From the NCBI GenBank assembly GCA_015680685.1, contig MNCI01017629.1, positions 416,499-480,498 on the forward strand: 64,000 nucleotides of DNA. Reading direction: 5' to 3'. This document shows positions 20,471 to 31,649 of this stretch, one piece after another; position 1 is the first letter of the stretch, and every line of letters begins with the position of its first letter. The notes beneath the pieces are model-generated. The model saw nothing but the letters and a program-made list of their open reading frames with translations. It had not been told where the DNA came from and did not search any database. The DNA is from Gnetum montanum. Taxonomy: Eukaryota; Streptophyta; Gnetopsida; Gnetales; Gnetaceae. The position numbers and the translations under genes were made by a program.

Positions 20471-22581
20471 TTAATCTCACACATCTTTATCTCCTAGGGG
20501 CATATATAGTCATATAATTTTAGTTCCAAAGCCCCCCTATAATTTTTGTTCTAACAACTCAATGTAGATAATAAAAATAACTAGAACTATTTTATACAAG
20601 AAAATTTATTTTTAAATATTACATGATGTAATTATTAAATAGTGTCCTCTAAGCACCACTTTTAATTGAACTATAATATTTAAAAGATCACTCAATTACA
20701 TCAACCATGAAACCAAACAATGGTTCATTATAAACTAAATATAAAACTTGAAATTAACTTAATAGTTATAACTAAAACATGAAATAATATTTAAGAAAAG
20801 AAGTTATTAACTTACAAATACATTANAGATATAATGATACCTTAAGTATGACTCAAATATGCAATCTTTGTTCTAACAAAATTGTTGAGAATCTCTATAG
20901 AACTTTAGATTATAAACCCTAAGGGAATTTCAATTCTACTAGAGTTACTATGCACAACATGCTAGATTATAACTAGCTAGTAACTGTAATCCATAAAATG
21001 TAGCCAATGCTCAACTTATGAATATGGGTATTGTAAGACTAGAAGTTTCCTATGACCTCATTATGCATAGCTAATATTGATAACAATATTATCCTTCTAC
21101 TACAAACTAGTACTAATTGCATAACATATACTAGGCATAATTAATACTAGTTTTGATTTTGCCTTCTTGTAAAACTTTCTCATTTGAACTATTTATATTC
21201 CAAACTTCTTCTTTCAACTTTTTACCATTTGTTGGTAATGGACATCTCTAATAATGTCAAAACTTTTACATTGATTCAAAGTTCTTCATCGTTGTTGGTT
21301 CTTTGACACTCTTCTGATTCAACTAGAAAGTCTTTACTTGCTTAGTATTACATGGATTGGGCTCTAAAAAACTTATTGATCACTCCACAAATACACTAGT
21401 ATGGTAGCATTTATACAATTACTTAAAGATCTCTAACTTCATAAAATAAGTTTTTTTCATTATGTGATCTCTCATAATTTGTGAACTCATAGTTCTTACA
21501 TTCTTTAATCTTGGTCCTTCATGCTCCTAATTTCTCTTGGTTTTTTGGACATTTCTTGGGACTCATAGTTCAAGAATATTTTATCCTACAACTTTATTCT
21601 TAAGACTAACTCTTTTATTAATCCTTATATCTTGGACTAATGCCTTTAATAGGTCTCACTTATATTTTCATTTGAACTAATTGAGTGTTCTTCTTCAAAG
21701 ATCATAATTATTAGTGTTCCTTCTTCTTTTTCATATTTACAATTGACAATTTAAACCTTATTTGAGCTATAATTAATCTTCTTCTCTACTACTTATTACA
21801 AGTTATTATTAATTTATTGATCCTTAATCCATGTCTCTCTTTTACAAGACATAACTAACCACTTTTTATGGGTTGTAATAGTTGTAACTCTTTTACAAAC
21901 CGCAATGCTTAGTAACTTCATTATAATCTTGATTCTTATTGAAAAACTAATGATTATATATTTAATTACAAATATACTCTAAAAAAACTATAATTGATAG
22001 GTGGCTCAAGTGATTATTTCATTATCTTTCTGGATAAGAGGATGATAGTTGAAGTTACATTTGAGACATTGTTATATTCTTTTATAATTCTTCTAATGTA
22101 TGATGTTGGCTATATGTTTTGGAGTGTACTTATACTTAAATTATTTCGGTTACAACACCTCCTTACTAATAAAAATAAATATGTTACAAAATTACTCTAA
22201 AGAGCACTGCAGGACACCATCTTGAGCTTCAAAAAATTACCAAGTACTCAAGGTTAAACTCAAGATGAACTATGATTCAAGAATAACATGAACATATGAA
22301 TATATTAACCATGCAAATCATAAGCTAGCCCAATGTTTAGAGGCATAACAAGTATGTAATAGATAATAATATATGTGATGAGACTATCGTAACATACAAA
22401 AAAGATCATAGAGAGTAATAATATACATACAAGTCATATTAATTATAACACCAAATCTTCCTACACCTAGGTTAAGGCAAAATTATGTTATGAATTATTA
22501 GAAATAACACAATAGAAGCAAAAACTTGAGAGTCCAATTATATATGAGACTTTGCTAATATAAACCACATGATATGTATGT

Positions 22582-23331
22582 TGATGAATGGTCAAGTACC
22601 CCTACACTCAACCATATGAATCATGAAGTGTTCATGTGCGATCTGATCGAATTTTGTGGACTCTATGTCTTTTGGTACACTAGTCTCTTAGGAAGTGAAC
22701 TTTACCCTAATAGGCATTTTTTTTCTTCCCAATTACACTTGTGATGTACAAAGGTATGGTTAAGTGTAATCAAGGCATCTGATTTTTATTATTGTATGTT
22801 TTATGTTCTTAGTGATTGAAATAGAGAAATGGAGTAATTTAATAACTAAGTTAATTTAACTAATTAACTAATCTCTAACTAGTCCTAACATAAGCATCCA
22901 TTCCCACTTTGCATACACATCCTGAACCCATGTATCCACTATTGGGATTATCAAGCACTATGCTACTGGGTGAACCAAGTAATAATGCTGCTGGGATTAC
23001 CAAGCGAATAGAGGTTTATGCTTAAAGAAGTTGTACTTATGTGTTGAATATATTTAACTTAATTAATTAACTAATCACTTGAAGTATAATTTAGCTTAAT
23101 TAATTGCATAATTAATGAAAAAAATAAATGTATAAATGAATCATTAATCTCTTCCAAGTATTACAAGGTTTGATCAAAAGACTCGTGTTTATTACTGTTC
23201 ACATTGGTGTGTTTAGGTACAATAGTGCTCAGATAGAGATCCATACAATTTCTAACTCCTATTGTAGGGACTCAGAGAAATATTCTAACTCTCAAATGAC
23301 AAAACTATAAGAGATTTACTACAACTATAAG
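22582..23331 (-). repeat. Element D 3' LTR, start of U3 deleted
   Basis: It matches the 5' LTR from the sense word 'ATAGTTGTAG' (about 23325) to the end at 22582. The first ~190 bp, including the TATA region and the upstream primer tract, are missing, so ORF2 sequence joins the LTR directly near 23331. Confidence 0.75.
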
Positions 23332-23716
23332 TTGAGGATGTAATAGAGATAGTGGTGTTCTACTGTTCCTTGACAACTTTATCCATGTTTATGGATGTAT
23401 TCTCATAGTTTAACTCCTGGAGAACTATTTTTTGGACCTCCCTTGATATGATTTGATTAAAGTAGGCTTCTATCAAGATCACCTCAGGGTTTTCTTATTG
23501 AGTTGGTGCCTCATCCTAGTGGGAATGTTATGTTACTGTTGCTGGTTCTAGAATTTGATGAATAGATTCCACCTTGGCCTCTTCCCTAAGAAGACTCATG
23601 GCATGGGTTGCAAGTGGTTCTTCTTGGGCTTGTTCTTAGCCCCTTTCTATTCTTGGCCATTTCTCTCTTGGTTGAGATGGCCCTCCTTCTTGTGTGTGTT
23701 TGCCTTTCAGTGCCAT
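23332..23716 (-). pseudogene. Element D ORF2, 5' part only
   Basis: The start codon at 23716 gives MALKGKHTQEGGPSQPREK, aligned with MAPKRGQQGGPSQ of B and F. About 128 codons with stops follow. The rest was removed by the deletion that also took the start of the 3' LTR. Its position downstream of integrase shows where ORF2 sits in a pol-bearing relative: gag-pol-spacer-ORF2-LTR. Confidence 0.65.
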
Positions 23717-25839
23717 CTGTGGTCACAACATGTCCATGGATTAGTAGATAAAACATGTCACTGTGAATATTTGAATACCTTATCTTGTCAATTAGTTACA
23801 CTTGGATAAGGTTGAACCATGGTAGATTGATTATTTTATTAATTAATTTTCATTATAAGTATCATAGGAGCTCATTGGAAGACTTTAACTTCTATAATTT
23901 GGTGTTTAAATGTTGATTCTTAGTTAAACCTTTATGGGAGTTAGAGAAACGGTAAAAATTTTCTTGTCAAAAATAGCACATTTGTGGCCCCCACGATTAA
24001 GAGCTTACTTATGGTAGCTACAATGTCAAAGAATGAAGTGATTTGGATAAATGATTATGAAGTTATGGATTCTGGAAGGTTCTAGGCTCTGAAAATTTAA
24101 AAAACTTCCTTTGCATTTATGAGAAAATGTGAAAATGTCTTAGCAAGGTTGTGCATGTTTATACTATTTTTGTGCTATATTGATAGGACGCCATTTATGT
24201 GGTCCATAAACAAAATTTTCAAATGTGAATATCTTGATAAATACAAGGAATTTTTAAATGAATTTGGGATCCATGATGTTCCAGAAAAGCCAAGAATATG
24301 ATGAAATCATTGAAGAGGGTCTTTGAAAGCTTGAAAATTAAAAAATTTGATGGAGAATGTTTACATTAAATAAGATGTGTAAAGGAGCACATGGTTGGAT
24401 GCAGAAGATGGGTGTATGAAAGATTTTGATTACAAGAATGCCTAATAAATATAGTGCTTAACAAACCCTACCAAGAGATATGCAAGTGGTCCTTCCCATA
24501 GCAAGAACATGCCTTGTTTACCATTGCATAACCTCAAACTAAGGAGTACATGTGTCCCATTGGCGATTAATGGTTGATGGAATTTAAGGACCAAAACTCA
24601 GAAGATTATACCAAAGAATTCAAGTATGTTCAACAAAGACACCAAATTAAGAACATGGACACTGGTAGTGAGGTGAGTTAGAGGCAGCATAGACAGATAA
24701 TGGAAAATGTGGAATGGAATTTCAAATTAAGGTCATAAGAATTCCCTTATGGATTTTGTATTTAAATGACATAAGAAGATCCATCCTTAGTCTAGACCAA
24801 AACTAACCCATTTCAGTGACTTCGCAGTGCCACTCTAAGATCGATCCACCCCCTCAAGACACAAGAGTGTTCCCATAGAACAACCATCATTCCATAAAGA
24901 GAAGAAAAGAGAAGTAGAAAGTGAGAGAGGGCCTTAGTTAGAGGGGACCTTCAGGAATGGGTAACATGTCTTTCTAGTTTCATAACCAGTGCTTGTAGCC
25001 CATTTATTTGTCTAAGGGATGTGCTTTGAATCCCCATCATGTTTTGTTTTGTTTTTCTTTTCTTTTTAGATAGGAACCACACCATGCAAAGACGTCATTC
25101 AACTTCTTGTTGTTGGTCGATAAGAAATGGTAAGAAACCTATGAAAATACTCATGCACCTGAGGAAGTAGAAGAGTACAAAGAGTATTGAGTTTCCTTAA
25201 AGTCACACCCTGTGAAAACATTTGAATCCTTTCCAATTCTGGAAACTACTAAGTTCATAAATTTATTAAAAGTTTATTTAATGAAAGGGACCTCATACTT
25301 CCAAAAGAAGAAAAACCATATAGTTTGTGAATGTGTGAATGTCGTGGACTCATTGCTTATTCAATGAAAAAGAAACCATGCCTTAGCCATTGGTACAAAA
25401 ATTTAGAAATAGAAATTATACATTAGCAAACAAAACATTAAACACAAACCACCATTAGTAATAGCAACAACACCATTGCATCTTGTTGGCACAAAGCATG
25501 TTTATTAACAAAAATTAGAAAATCACACTAAAATAAAGTAAAATATATAAGAAAGTGTAAGATATTCAAGAAATATTTAAATGTACTAACAATGGTGTAA
25601 AAAAAATGGTGTAAAATAGGAAGAAGTTTTAAAATAAAAAAGTGTAAAATAGACCATTTGTAAAAAAAAAATATGTAATACAAAAAATAGAAATAACTGA
25701 GAAGCCATGTATATGATGAGCACATATGGCCATCTCTTCCACAACTGAGTTGGAAGGAGGAGATCCAAAAAAATGAGCATGATTGCCCATTCATTGAGGT
25801 ATTTGTTGCATTGGCTTGCTTTGGCTCATGAAACGGCTT
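23717..25839 (-). other. Element D spacer between integrase and ORF2
   Basis: Non-coding. It contains a TATA-like block near 24159-24172 (minus strand AAAATAGTATAAACATG). This is followed by GGAAGTTTTTTAAA, also present upstream of ORF2 in A and F. The 24930-25110 segment matches C (about 1500-1760). 25500-25700 is strongly AT-rich. Confidence 0.55.
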
Positions 25840-26940
25840 TATTTATTGGACATTGATTAACTGCTTTTTGTTTGGGATTTCAGGGTTGTGTATGATCATG
25901 GCCGTAGAAGGAATGGTTTCATCAATTATATAGGGCCCTTTCCACAACATTTGGAATTTGGTTTTTTTAGGTACATGTGTGGGAGTCCAAGAAAAAACCT
26001 TATCTCCTTGTTGAAAGTTTACTTTTTGTATTCTAAGATCATGACATTGCTTGTTGAATGCCTTATGCACTTCATTTCAAGACAAGGCTACCAATCAATT
26101 TTCTTCAAGCACATTTAGATTTATTAGTCTTTATTTTTATGTCAAACATAGGTTAAGATCCAGGTTATAGGCTATTGAGAGTGTACAAGGATTGAATTGG
26201 GAGCATTAGAAGTTTTTTGTACACTAGTTCATAGGGAGAGTAGCTAATAGGGAGCTTCCATGTTGAGTGATAGGCCCAAAGGACATCGTTGAGTTTTGTG
26301 CTCTAGTCTCTCCTATATTTGCTAATAGCTCTTGTTAGAGTCTTTGTAATCTCCTTGTTAGTTACCTCTATTTGACTATTGACTTAAGGATGATAGGATG
26401 TTCTTTATTTATGTTTAACCCCAAGCATTGCATGAGTTTTTGAAAAGTGGCACCTATAGAGTGAGTTCCATTGTCAAGAATTAGTGCACGCAACATCCTA
26501 AACCTATTCATAACATTTTGTTGTACAAATCAAGTAGTAGTGGATGATGTATAGTCGGTGATGGTTGCTGCTTATACCCATTTGGTATAGTAGTTAATGG
26601 CCAAAACTATATATGCCTTCTCATTAGACATGGGTGTGATAGGACCCATGAAATCCATGCCCCATATGTCAAAGGGTTCCAATGGCTGAATCCAGTGTTG
26701 AGGATCCTCCATTTGTGTGGTCATCGCACCATCTTGTTGATAATGCTTACAAGATTAGACAAACTAGTGGGCATCTCTGAAGATTTGGGCCAATAGTATC
26801 CTACCGTTAGGATTTTTATGATTGTGTGTCTTCAACATGGTGACCCCCACAGGGGCCCTCATGAGCATCTTGGAGAACATGCAATTGATCTACATCAAGT
26901 ACACATCAACATACAAGGCCATTAGCACATACCTTGTATA
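25840..26940 (-). pseudogene. Element D integrase
   Basis: In sense order: a zinc-finger remnant (CKHYQQDGAM), PFDIWGMDFMGP with the first catalytic Asp (about 26650), then LAINYYTKWV, where relatives have VDYVSKWVEA. Next come MLRALILDNGTH with the second catalytic Asp, and QIEVTNKEITKTL with the catalytic Glu (about 26360). The C-terminal GPY/F domain is GDKVFSWTPTHV...LWKGPYII (25843-26070). The three D,D,E residues can still be read, but stops and frame changes break the chain. The enzyme would insert element DNA into chromosomes. Confidence 0.85.
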
Positions 26941-26986
26941 GGTATTCATTTATTTCCATGACATGGTTAGCATGATCAAGAAATTG

Positions 26987-27304
26987 TTATTTCTTCTTAT
27001 GGTTTAGGTCTTGTGGCATCTCCTGAGTAAGAAGATAAGTGAGGATGCTATCATACAATTTTGGTTCTATGGGCATGTGCTTGTTTATTGCATCAGCAAA
27101 GAAGAGTTCATTAGAAAATAGATTAGATAATGGGATTTTCTCCTCTTTGTTATTCCATTGCAACTGAGACAAGTGATCAGTGATCACATTCTTACTCCCC
27201 TTTTAATATACCATTGTAAGATTGAATTCTTGCAAGATCACTAGCCACTGTATGACACAAGGACTCATTGTTGGCTTGTTCATGAGGAAGTAGATGGCAC
27301 TATG
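26987..27304 (-). pseudogene. Element D RNase H, C-terminal part
   Basis: Resumes at the catalytic Asp of the DHSA motif: sense reading ADHSAIYFLMNKPTMSP, then VIQWLVILQEFNLTMVY, then the spacer toward the integrase zinc finger (SQLQWNNKEEK). The N-terminal half is at 29346-29640, beyond the inserted solo LTR. Removing the insert and one ATCAG restores the frame through V-F-L-H-A-D-H-S. Confidence 0.88.
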
Positions 27305-28329
27305 ATCAGTGTACTGACCTAAATCGTCGGTGTGAGGCTGGAATGGAAACAGACACCGAAAGATTGTTGGACAGCCACAGTTGACTCTACCTTCGCTTGA
27401 GGGCAAGCTGGAAAATGGAATGAAGGTAGAGTGCCTTGGATGGTTTGCACGTAAATCAACCAAGGACTTCCCCGAGCGTAAGCTACGGCTAACACTGGGG
27501 TTATCGTGAACGATATGAACGGGGGATGTAAACGGAATGCAAACAGCGACACAAAATGTAAACGGAGCGTACTGAATTATAATAAAAGCATAAACAGAGA
27601 TATACTGTAAACAAAGCATAAACTGAAGTAAACAATGTAAACGGGAGGCAATAATGAAACTGTATTGTATTGTTTAATAGAAATGTATGCACCGGTCAAA
27701 GTGTAGCTGCACGTGTGGATGGCAGGTCAAGCACTAAGCCCCGGGATAATGTCTGAAATGACGATGCGGTGATGTGATGTGATGAACGTGAGAAATGCTT
27801 GGATGCCAACAGTCAGATGTGCCGAGCGCCCAAGGATTGCCAGTTCTGTAATTTCTCAGAATTGTCAATGTCTCTGATTTTTGTCTCCAATTGCTTCCCT
27901 CTTCCCTCCCCAATCGCCTCCCCTGATTTATGTGAATTGACAGGGTATTTATAGGGTTGGGCCATGCTCCGACACAGACTTTTAGAATGGAATCAACGGT
28001 TGAGAGATGAGAGGAAAGTGGATCTGGTAACATGTGTCCAATGGACAGTTGTGCTTGGGTTGGATGCATGCTGGCGAGAGTTGGATGTGTGTCGGACAGT
28101 TGTGCACGAGTTGGATGTGTGCCGGCAAGCTACGTTCTTGACCAGGTACATTGCATTTTACAATTTATGGGTTATTCAAGCCCATGAAAGTACATTTAAT
28201 TTAAACATGAGGGCCGAACATGCCCGCACATGTCGACTTACAATGAAATGTACAACAAGAGAAATTTGACCCCCATTTGCGTGAAACTTCTTTGTTTCTG
28301 AGTCTTTCTGAAATTTTCTGAAATGTTCT

Positions 28330-29010
28330 GAAAGTTGCTGACGCTGGTAATTTTCTGAAACTTTTCTGGAATTTTTCCTGAAACTTCGATGAATAGTGTT
28401 CGCGCGATGAACAGTGTTTGAGCATAGTATGAATAGTGTTTGAGTGTAGGATGAACAGTGCTTGAGCGTACGATGAACAGTGTTTGAGCGTAGTATGAAC
28501 AGTGTTTGAGCGTACGATGAACAGTGTTTGAGCGTAGTATGAACAGTGTTTCACGCTGTGAATAGTGATTACGCAGCTTACGCTCTGCAGTGTAGGATGA
28601 ACAGTGTTTGAGCGTATGATGAACAGTGTTTGAGCGTATTATGAATAGTGTTTGAGCGTGAGATGAATAGTGTTTGCGCGATGAATAGTGTTTTACGTTG
28701 ATGATTAGTGTTTTACGCATCTTACGCTCTATAGCGTAATAAAATGTAACCACAGCGTAATCAGCCAAAAACAACTTATTTAAGGCCTGAATCTTGATTT
28801 TCTGGAAGTTGCTGATGCTAAGGATCTTCTGCCATTTTTCTAAAACTTTTCTGGAATTTTTCTTGATACTTCGGTGAATAGTGTTCGCGCGATGAATAGT
28901 GTTTTACGCTGATGAATAGTGTTTTACGCATCTTATGCTCTGCAGCGTAATAAAATATAGCCACAGCGTGATCAGCCAAAAACAACTCATTTAAGGCCCG
29001 AATCTTGATT
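28330..29010. repeat. Segmental duplication within the solo LTR
   Basis: The series 'cttttctggaatttttc', 'acttcg.tgaatagtgttcgcg', 'ttttacgcatctta.gctct', 'gcgtaataaaat', 'agccaaaaacaact.attt' and 'gaatcttgattttctg' occurs at about 28360-28800 and again at about 28848-29015. The 22-bp array is expanded only in the first copy. Confidence 0.75.
28389..28700. repeat. 22-bp tandem array inside the solo LTR
   Basis: About a dozen units of TGAACAGTGTTTGAGCGTA plus CGA or GTA. Units ending ACGA and AGTA alternate in the best-preserved stretch (28456-28545), giving a 44-bp higher-order period. A diverged insertion (cacgctg...ctctgcag) splits the array near 28550-28598. Confidence 0.85.
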
Positions 29011-29345
29011 TTCTGAAGGCTGGGAACCGCTGGGGACCTTGGCGAAGGTCATGGGGGGTCCTTGTGCTTGATTTTGGCTTGTTTTGACTTAGTTTCAGGG
29101 CCCCCAATATTGGTGACGCTAATCCTTACGCTGAGCAGCGTAAACACAACGCGAGCACATTGTACTTAGCCAAAATTCCACTTTTTGACCTTAAAACTGA
29201 TGATTCTTAACACCGACACTTGTCATCGTGATCTGTGGGCTCCAGGAGAATTTTTCTTACTCCATGGTGGGCTGCTTGAAGCTGTTTCAGAGGCCCTGAA
29301 GTTGTCTGGAAGTGTTGCCAAAATTTTTTATGGTGTTTCAATCAG

Positions 29346-30480
29346 CATGCAAAAATACTTTATATCTAAGAACATAGTGTTTGAACTTTTCTAGAGCATA
29401 AACCACTACCATCAATTCATTTTTTGTGGTGGTGTAATTCAGTTGTGCACCCACAATGCTTCAACTTATGCAATGGATGTAATATTGAGATTTCTTATCA
29501 TCCAACTACATAAGCATGGCTCCTAAGGCATAATTAGATGCATCTATCATGATATGGAATGGTCAAGACCAATTAGGTGCGCATAGAATTAGAGTCTCTA
29601 TGAGCTTTTGTTTGAGGCTTTGGAATACATTTTCACATTCCTTGATCTAGATGAAGGAAACATTTTTCTGTGTTAGCTCGACCAATGGTTTTGTCATATT
29701 AGAAAAATTCTCTATGAATTACCAGTAGTAACTAGTGTATCCAAGGAATGACCAAACATATTTGACTATTTTTTTTGGGAAGTGATGCTTTGGATGACCC
29801 TTATCCTTTTGGGGTCTAACTCGATCCCTTCCTACAAAATTCTATGCCGCAATACAATGACTTCTTGAACCATGAGATGACTCTATTGCCAATTGAGCTA
29901 CAAACTTTTCTCCACACATCTCTTTAGTACTTGTTAAATATGGTCTAAGGCTTGCTCAAAGGTATCATCATAAGTGGAGAAGCCATCCATGAAGACTTCA
30001 ACTTAAGATATGCTTAAGACTAGACATTGGAAAGTGGCAGGGGCATTGCATAGACCAAAAGGTATTTTGCGATATGCAAAGGTCCCCTAGGAAATTATGA
30101 TTGTTTTTTTGGCTTGATCTTCTAGTGAAATTTTGATTTGGTTATAGCCACTATAACCATCTAGAAAACTATAATAACAATGCCCAGATATGGTTTTCAA
30201 CACTTGATCAACAAATGATAATAGTAAATGATCTTTGAATGTTACCATGTTTAATAACCTGAAGTCAACACAAACCCATCATTTGAGACTTCTCTTTGGC
30301 ATTATCATGAGTGGGCTAACCCACTTGCTATCTATAATGGGATAGATGAACCATTCCTTAAGGAGTTTCTCAATCTCCTCTTTGATAATTTGCTTCAATT
30401 TTGGCTTCAACCACTGTTATGGTTGCCTCCTTGGCTTCATGGATGGATCAGTGTAAATGTAGTGTTGGCCTATATGTGGA
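29346..30480 (-). pseudogene. Element D reverse transcriptase and start of RNase H
   Basis: In sense order from about 30330: WVSPLMIMPKRS, WVCVDFRLLN, FLDGYSGYNQIKI, then GTFAYRKIPFGLCNAPATFQ. The active-site motif follows (about 29975-29995) as VFMDGFSTYDD, where relatives have FMDDF, so the second catalytic Asp is Gly (codon 29982-29984). The thumb (GYTSYYW.FIENFSNMTKPLVEL) and RNase H follow, with MIDASNYALGAML (first Asp) and ELMVVVYALEKFKHYVL (Glu). The reading is cut at 29345 by the solo LTR. Scattered stops confirm a dead copy. The motifs fit a chromodomain-less plant Ty3/gypsy (Athila/Tat-like) pol. Confidence 0.88.
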
Positions 30481-31090
30481 TCAATTTTAGTGAGTTCAAG
30501 ATATGACAAAGCAAAAGATGTGGACCATTTGCTAACTACTTTCAACAGTTTTGGTTTCTATTTAGGAGAAAGTTTGGCATTAAGTATGACTAGCTTGCCA
30601 TTTTTCAAGAATGCATATTCTAGACCAACAGGTAGATTTTTCAACTCTAGAGGCTCTTATTTAAAATTCTTATGTATCTCCAACTATTTCTAATTAGTAT
30701 CAGCATTTTCATCCATTCCTACAAGATAGGCACATGTTAGGCTCTCAGTAGGTTCCATGCACATTGTGCTACTGTTAAAATTAGTAGTCAGCCACTGGGT
30801 GCCCTCTTTTTTTGTGGCTACTATATATAGACACCTTTGAATATTTACCTCATTTTCACACTACTTGCATGTGAAAATAGATGCTCATTTCAAGGATCAA
30901 AGATTTGCACGCAATTGCACCCTGTATTGTTGTATGTGATGCATGGAACTAATCTCTTCTTAATTTTTCCAAATGCATTTTCTTTAGGTATCTCCAGGGA
31001 AATATCTCTGATGTCCATTCTTATATCAATGATTGGGAAGTCCCTCATAAAGTTCTCAACCTTGATTACTAGGAAATTAACAAGATAAGA
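30481..31090 (-). pseudogene. Element D pre-RT spacer of pol
   Basis: Corresponds to 60-480 of C. The 'cagccactgggtgccctc' block (30790-30810) is the reverse of the C segment near 200. The translation is broken. It joins protease to RT in the polyprotein. Confidence 0.55.
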
Positions 31091-31099
31091 TCAGCTGTA

Positions 31100-31320
31100 A
31101 ATAGTGGTTACAATGTATTTGACTAGTTCCAATGAAATAGTGATGGACTGGTCTACCAATTCCAATATAATATTTCTCTTCTTGAGAAGCTACAGATTCT
31201 AGGAAGTATACATCTCATGAGATATCAAGTTCACACCAGAACCAAAATCAAGAAGAGCTTTACATGGTTCATTTTTGTTAATTTGTAAATAGATAAGGGG
31301 ACTCTAGGGATTAGCTAATT
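31100..31320 (-). pseudogene. Element D aspartic protease remnant
   Basis: The sense reading CKALLDFGSGVNLISHEM (about 31205-31265) matches the active-site region of plant gypsy proteases (ALxDLGSSVNLxP). The catalytic Asp is kept in D-F-G-S. The family cleaves Gag-Pol. Flanking sequence has stops. Confidence 0.75.
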
Positions 31321-31649
31321 TCCTAGGAAGGTTGCCAACCTTGATCCAATTAGATATGGTATGGATGAGCATAATAGTATGGATTTTGGGTAGCATTTGG
31401 TTTGAAGGTGACTTGATGGAATGGTTTGTAGAGGATGAAGTAGGAGTAGGGTGATTACCCACTTGAGTTTGTGAGGGCTTAGTAGGGTTGTTGGTTCAGA
31501 AGATTGGCCTTCTATGAGAATTATATTTTGAACCCCTTGGTTGATGAATTAGTTGTAGCTTGATCACCTTGGTAGCATTGCATTGCTGCGAGTGGGCTGG
31601 AAGTTCATCCTACATGGATGGAGTAGGAGGTAGATATGTTGAGTGTGGA

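Larger units (their letters stand above)
18461..22581. other. Old AT-rich DNA flanking A and D, no gene seen
   Basis: About 4.1 kb without a credible ORF. It holds four tRNA-like SINE or pol III units (listed separately) and a dispersed repeat at 19080-19260. Short tandem 'tgatgggatgagca' pairs occur near 20340-20370, and there is one N at 20826. It ends at the TATGT duplicated by D, and the same DNA resumes at 34809. Confidence 0.5.
27310..29340. mobile_element. Solo LTR (2031 bp) inserted in element D RNase H, TSD ATCAG
   Basis: It starts TGTACTGACC, ends GGTGTTTCA, and is flanked by perfect ATCAG repeats (27305-27309, 29341-29345). No internal region, PBS or polypurine tract is present, so this is a solo LTR left by LTR-LTR recombination. 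It differs from all neighbours in base composition and keeps many CpGs (CGTACG, GCGCGATG), suggesting recent arrival. A TATA motif at 27946-27954 reads CTATAAATA on the minus strand and TATTTATAG on the plus, so orientation is open. The minus reading would place the tandem array in U3. Its family is not recognised from the other LTRs here. Confidence 0.85.

Noticed and set aside
28389-28700. CRISPR-like array
   Set aside because: Units are contiguous 22-mers without unique spacers, in a plant retrotransposon LTR.
28201-28774. Minus-strand open frames with repeated HCSSYAQTLFI-like units
   Set aside because: They are translations of the 22-bp tandem array in the solo LTR. The repeat length is not a multiple of three, and the frames carry no domain or initiation context.
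27310-29340. DNA transposon (Mutator-like) interpretation of the 2-kb insert
   Set aside because: A 9-11 bp duplication was considered (atcagtgta against atcagcatgca), but the ends show no terminal inverted repeat. TG...CA with a perfect 5-bp TSD and exact frame restoration fits a solo LTR better.
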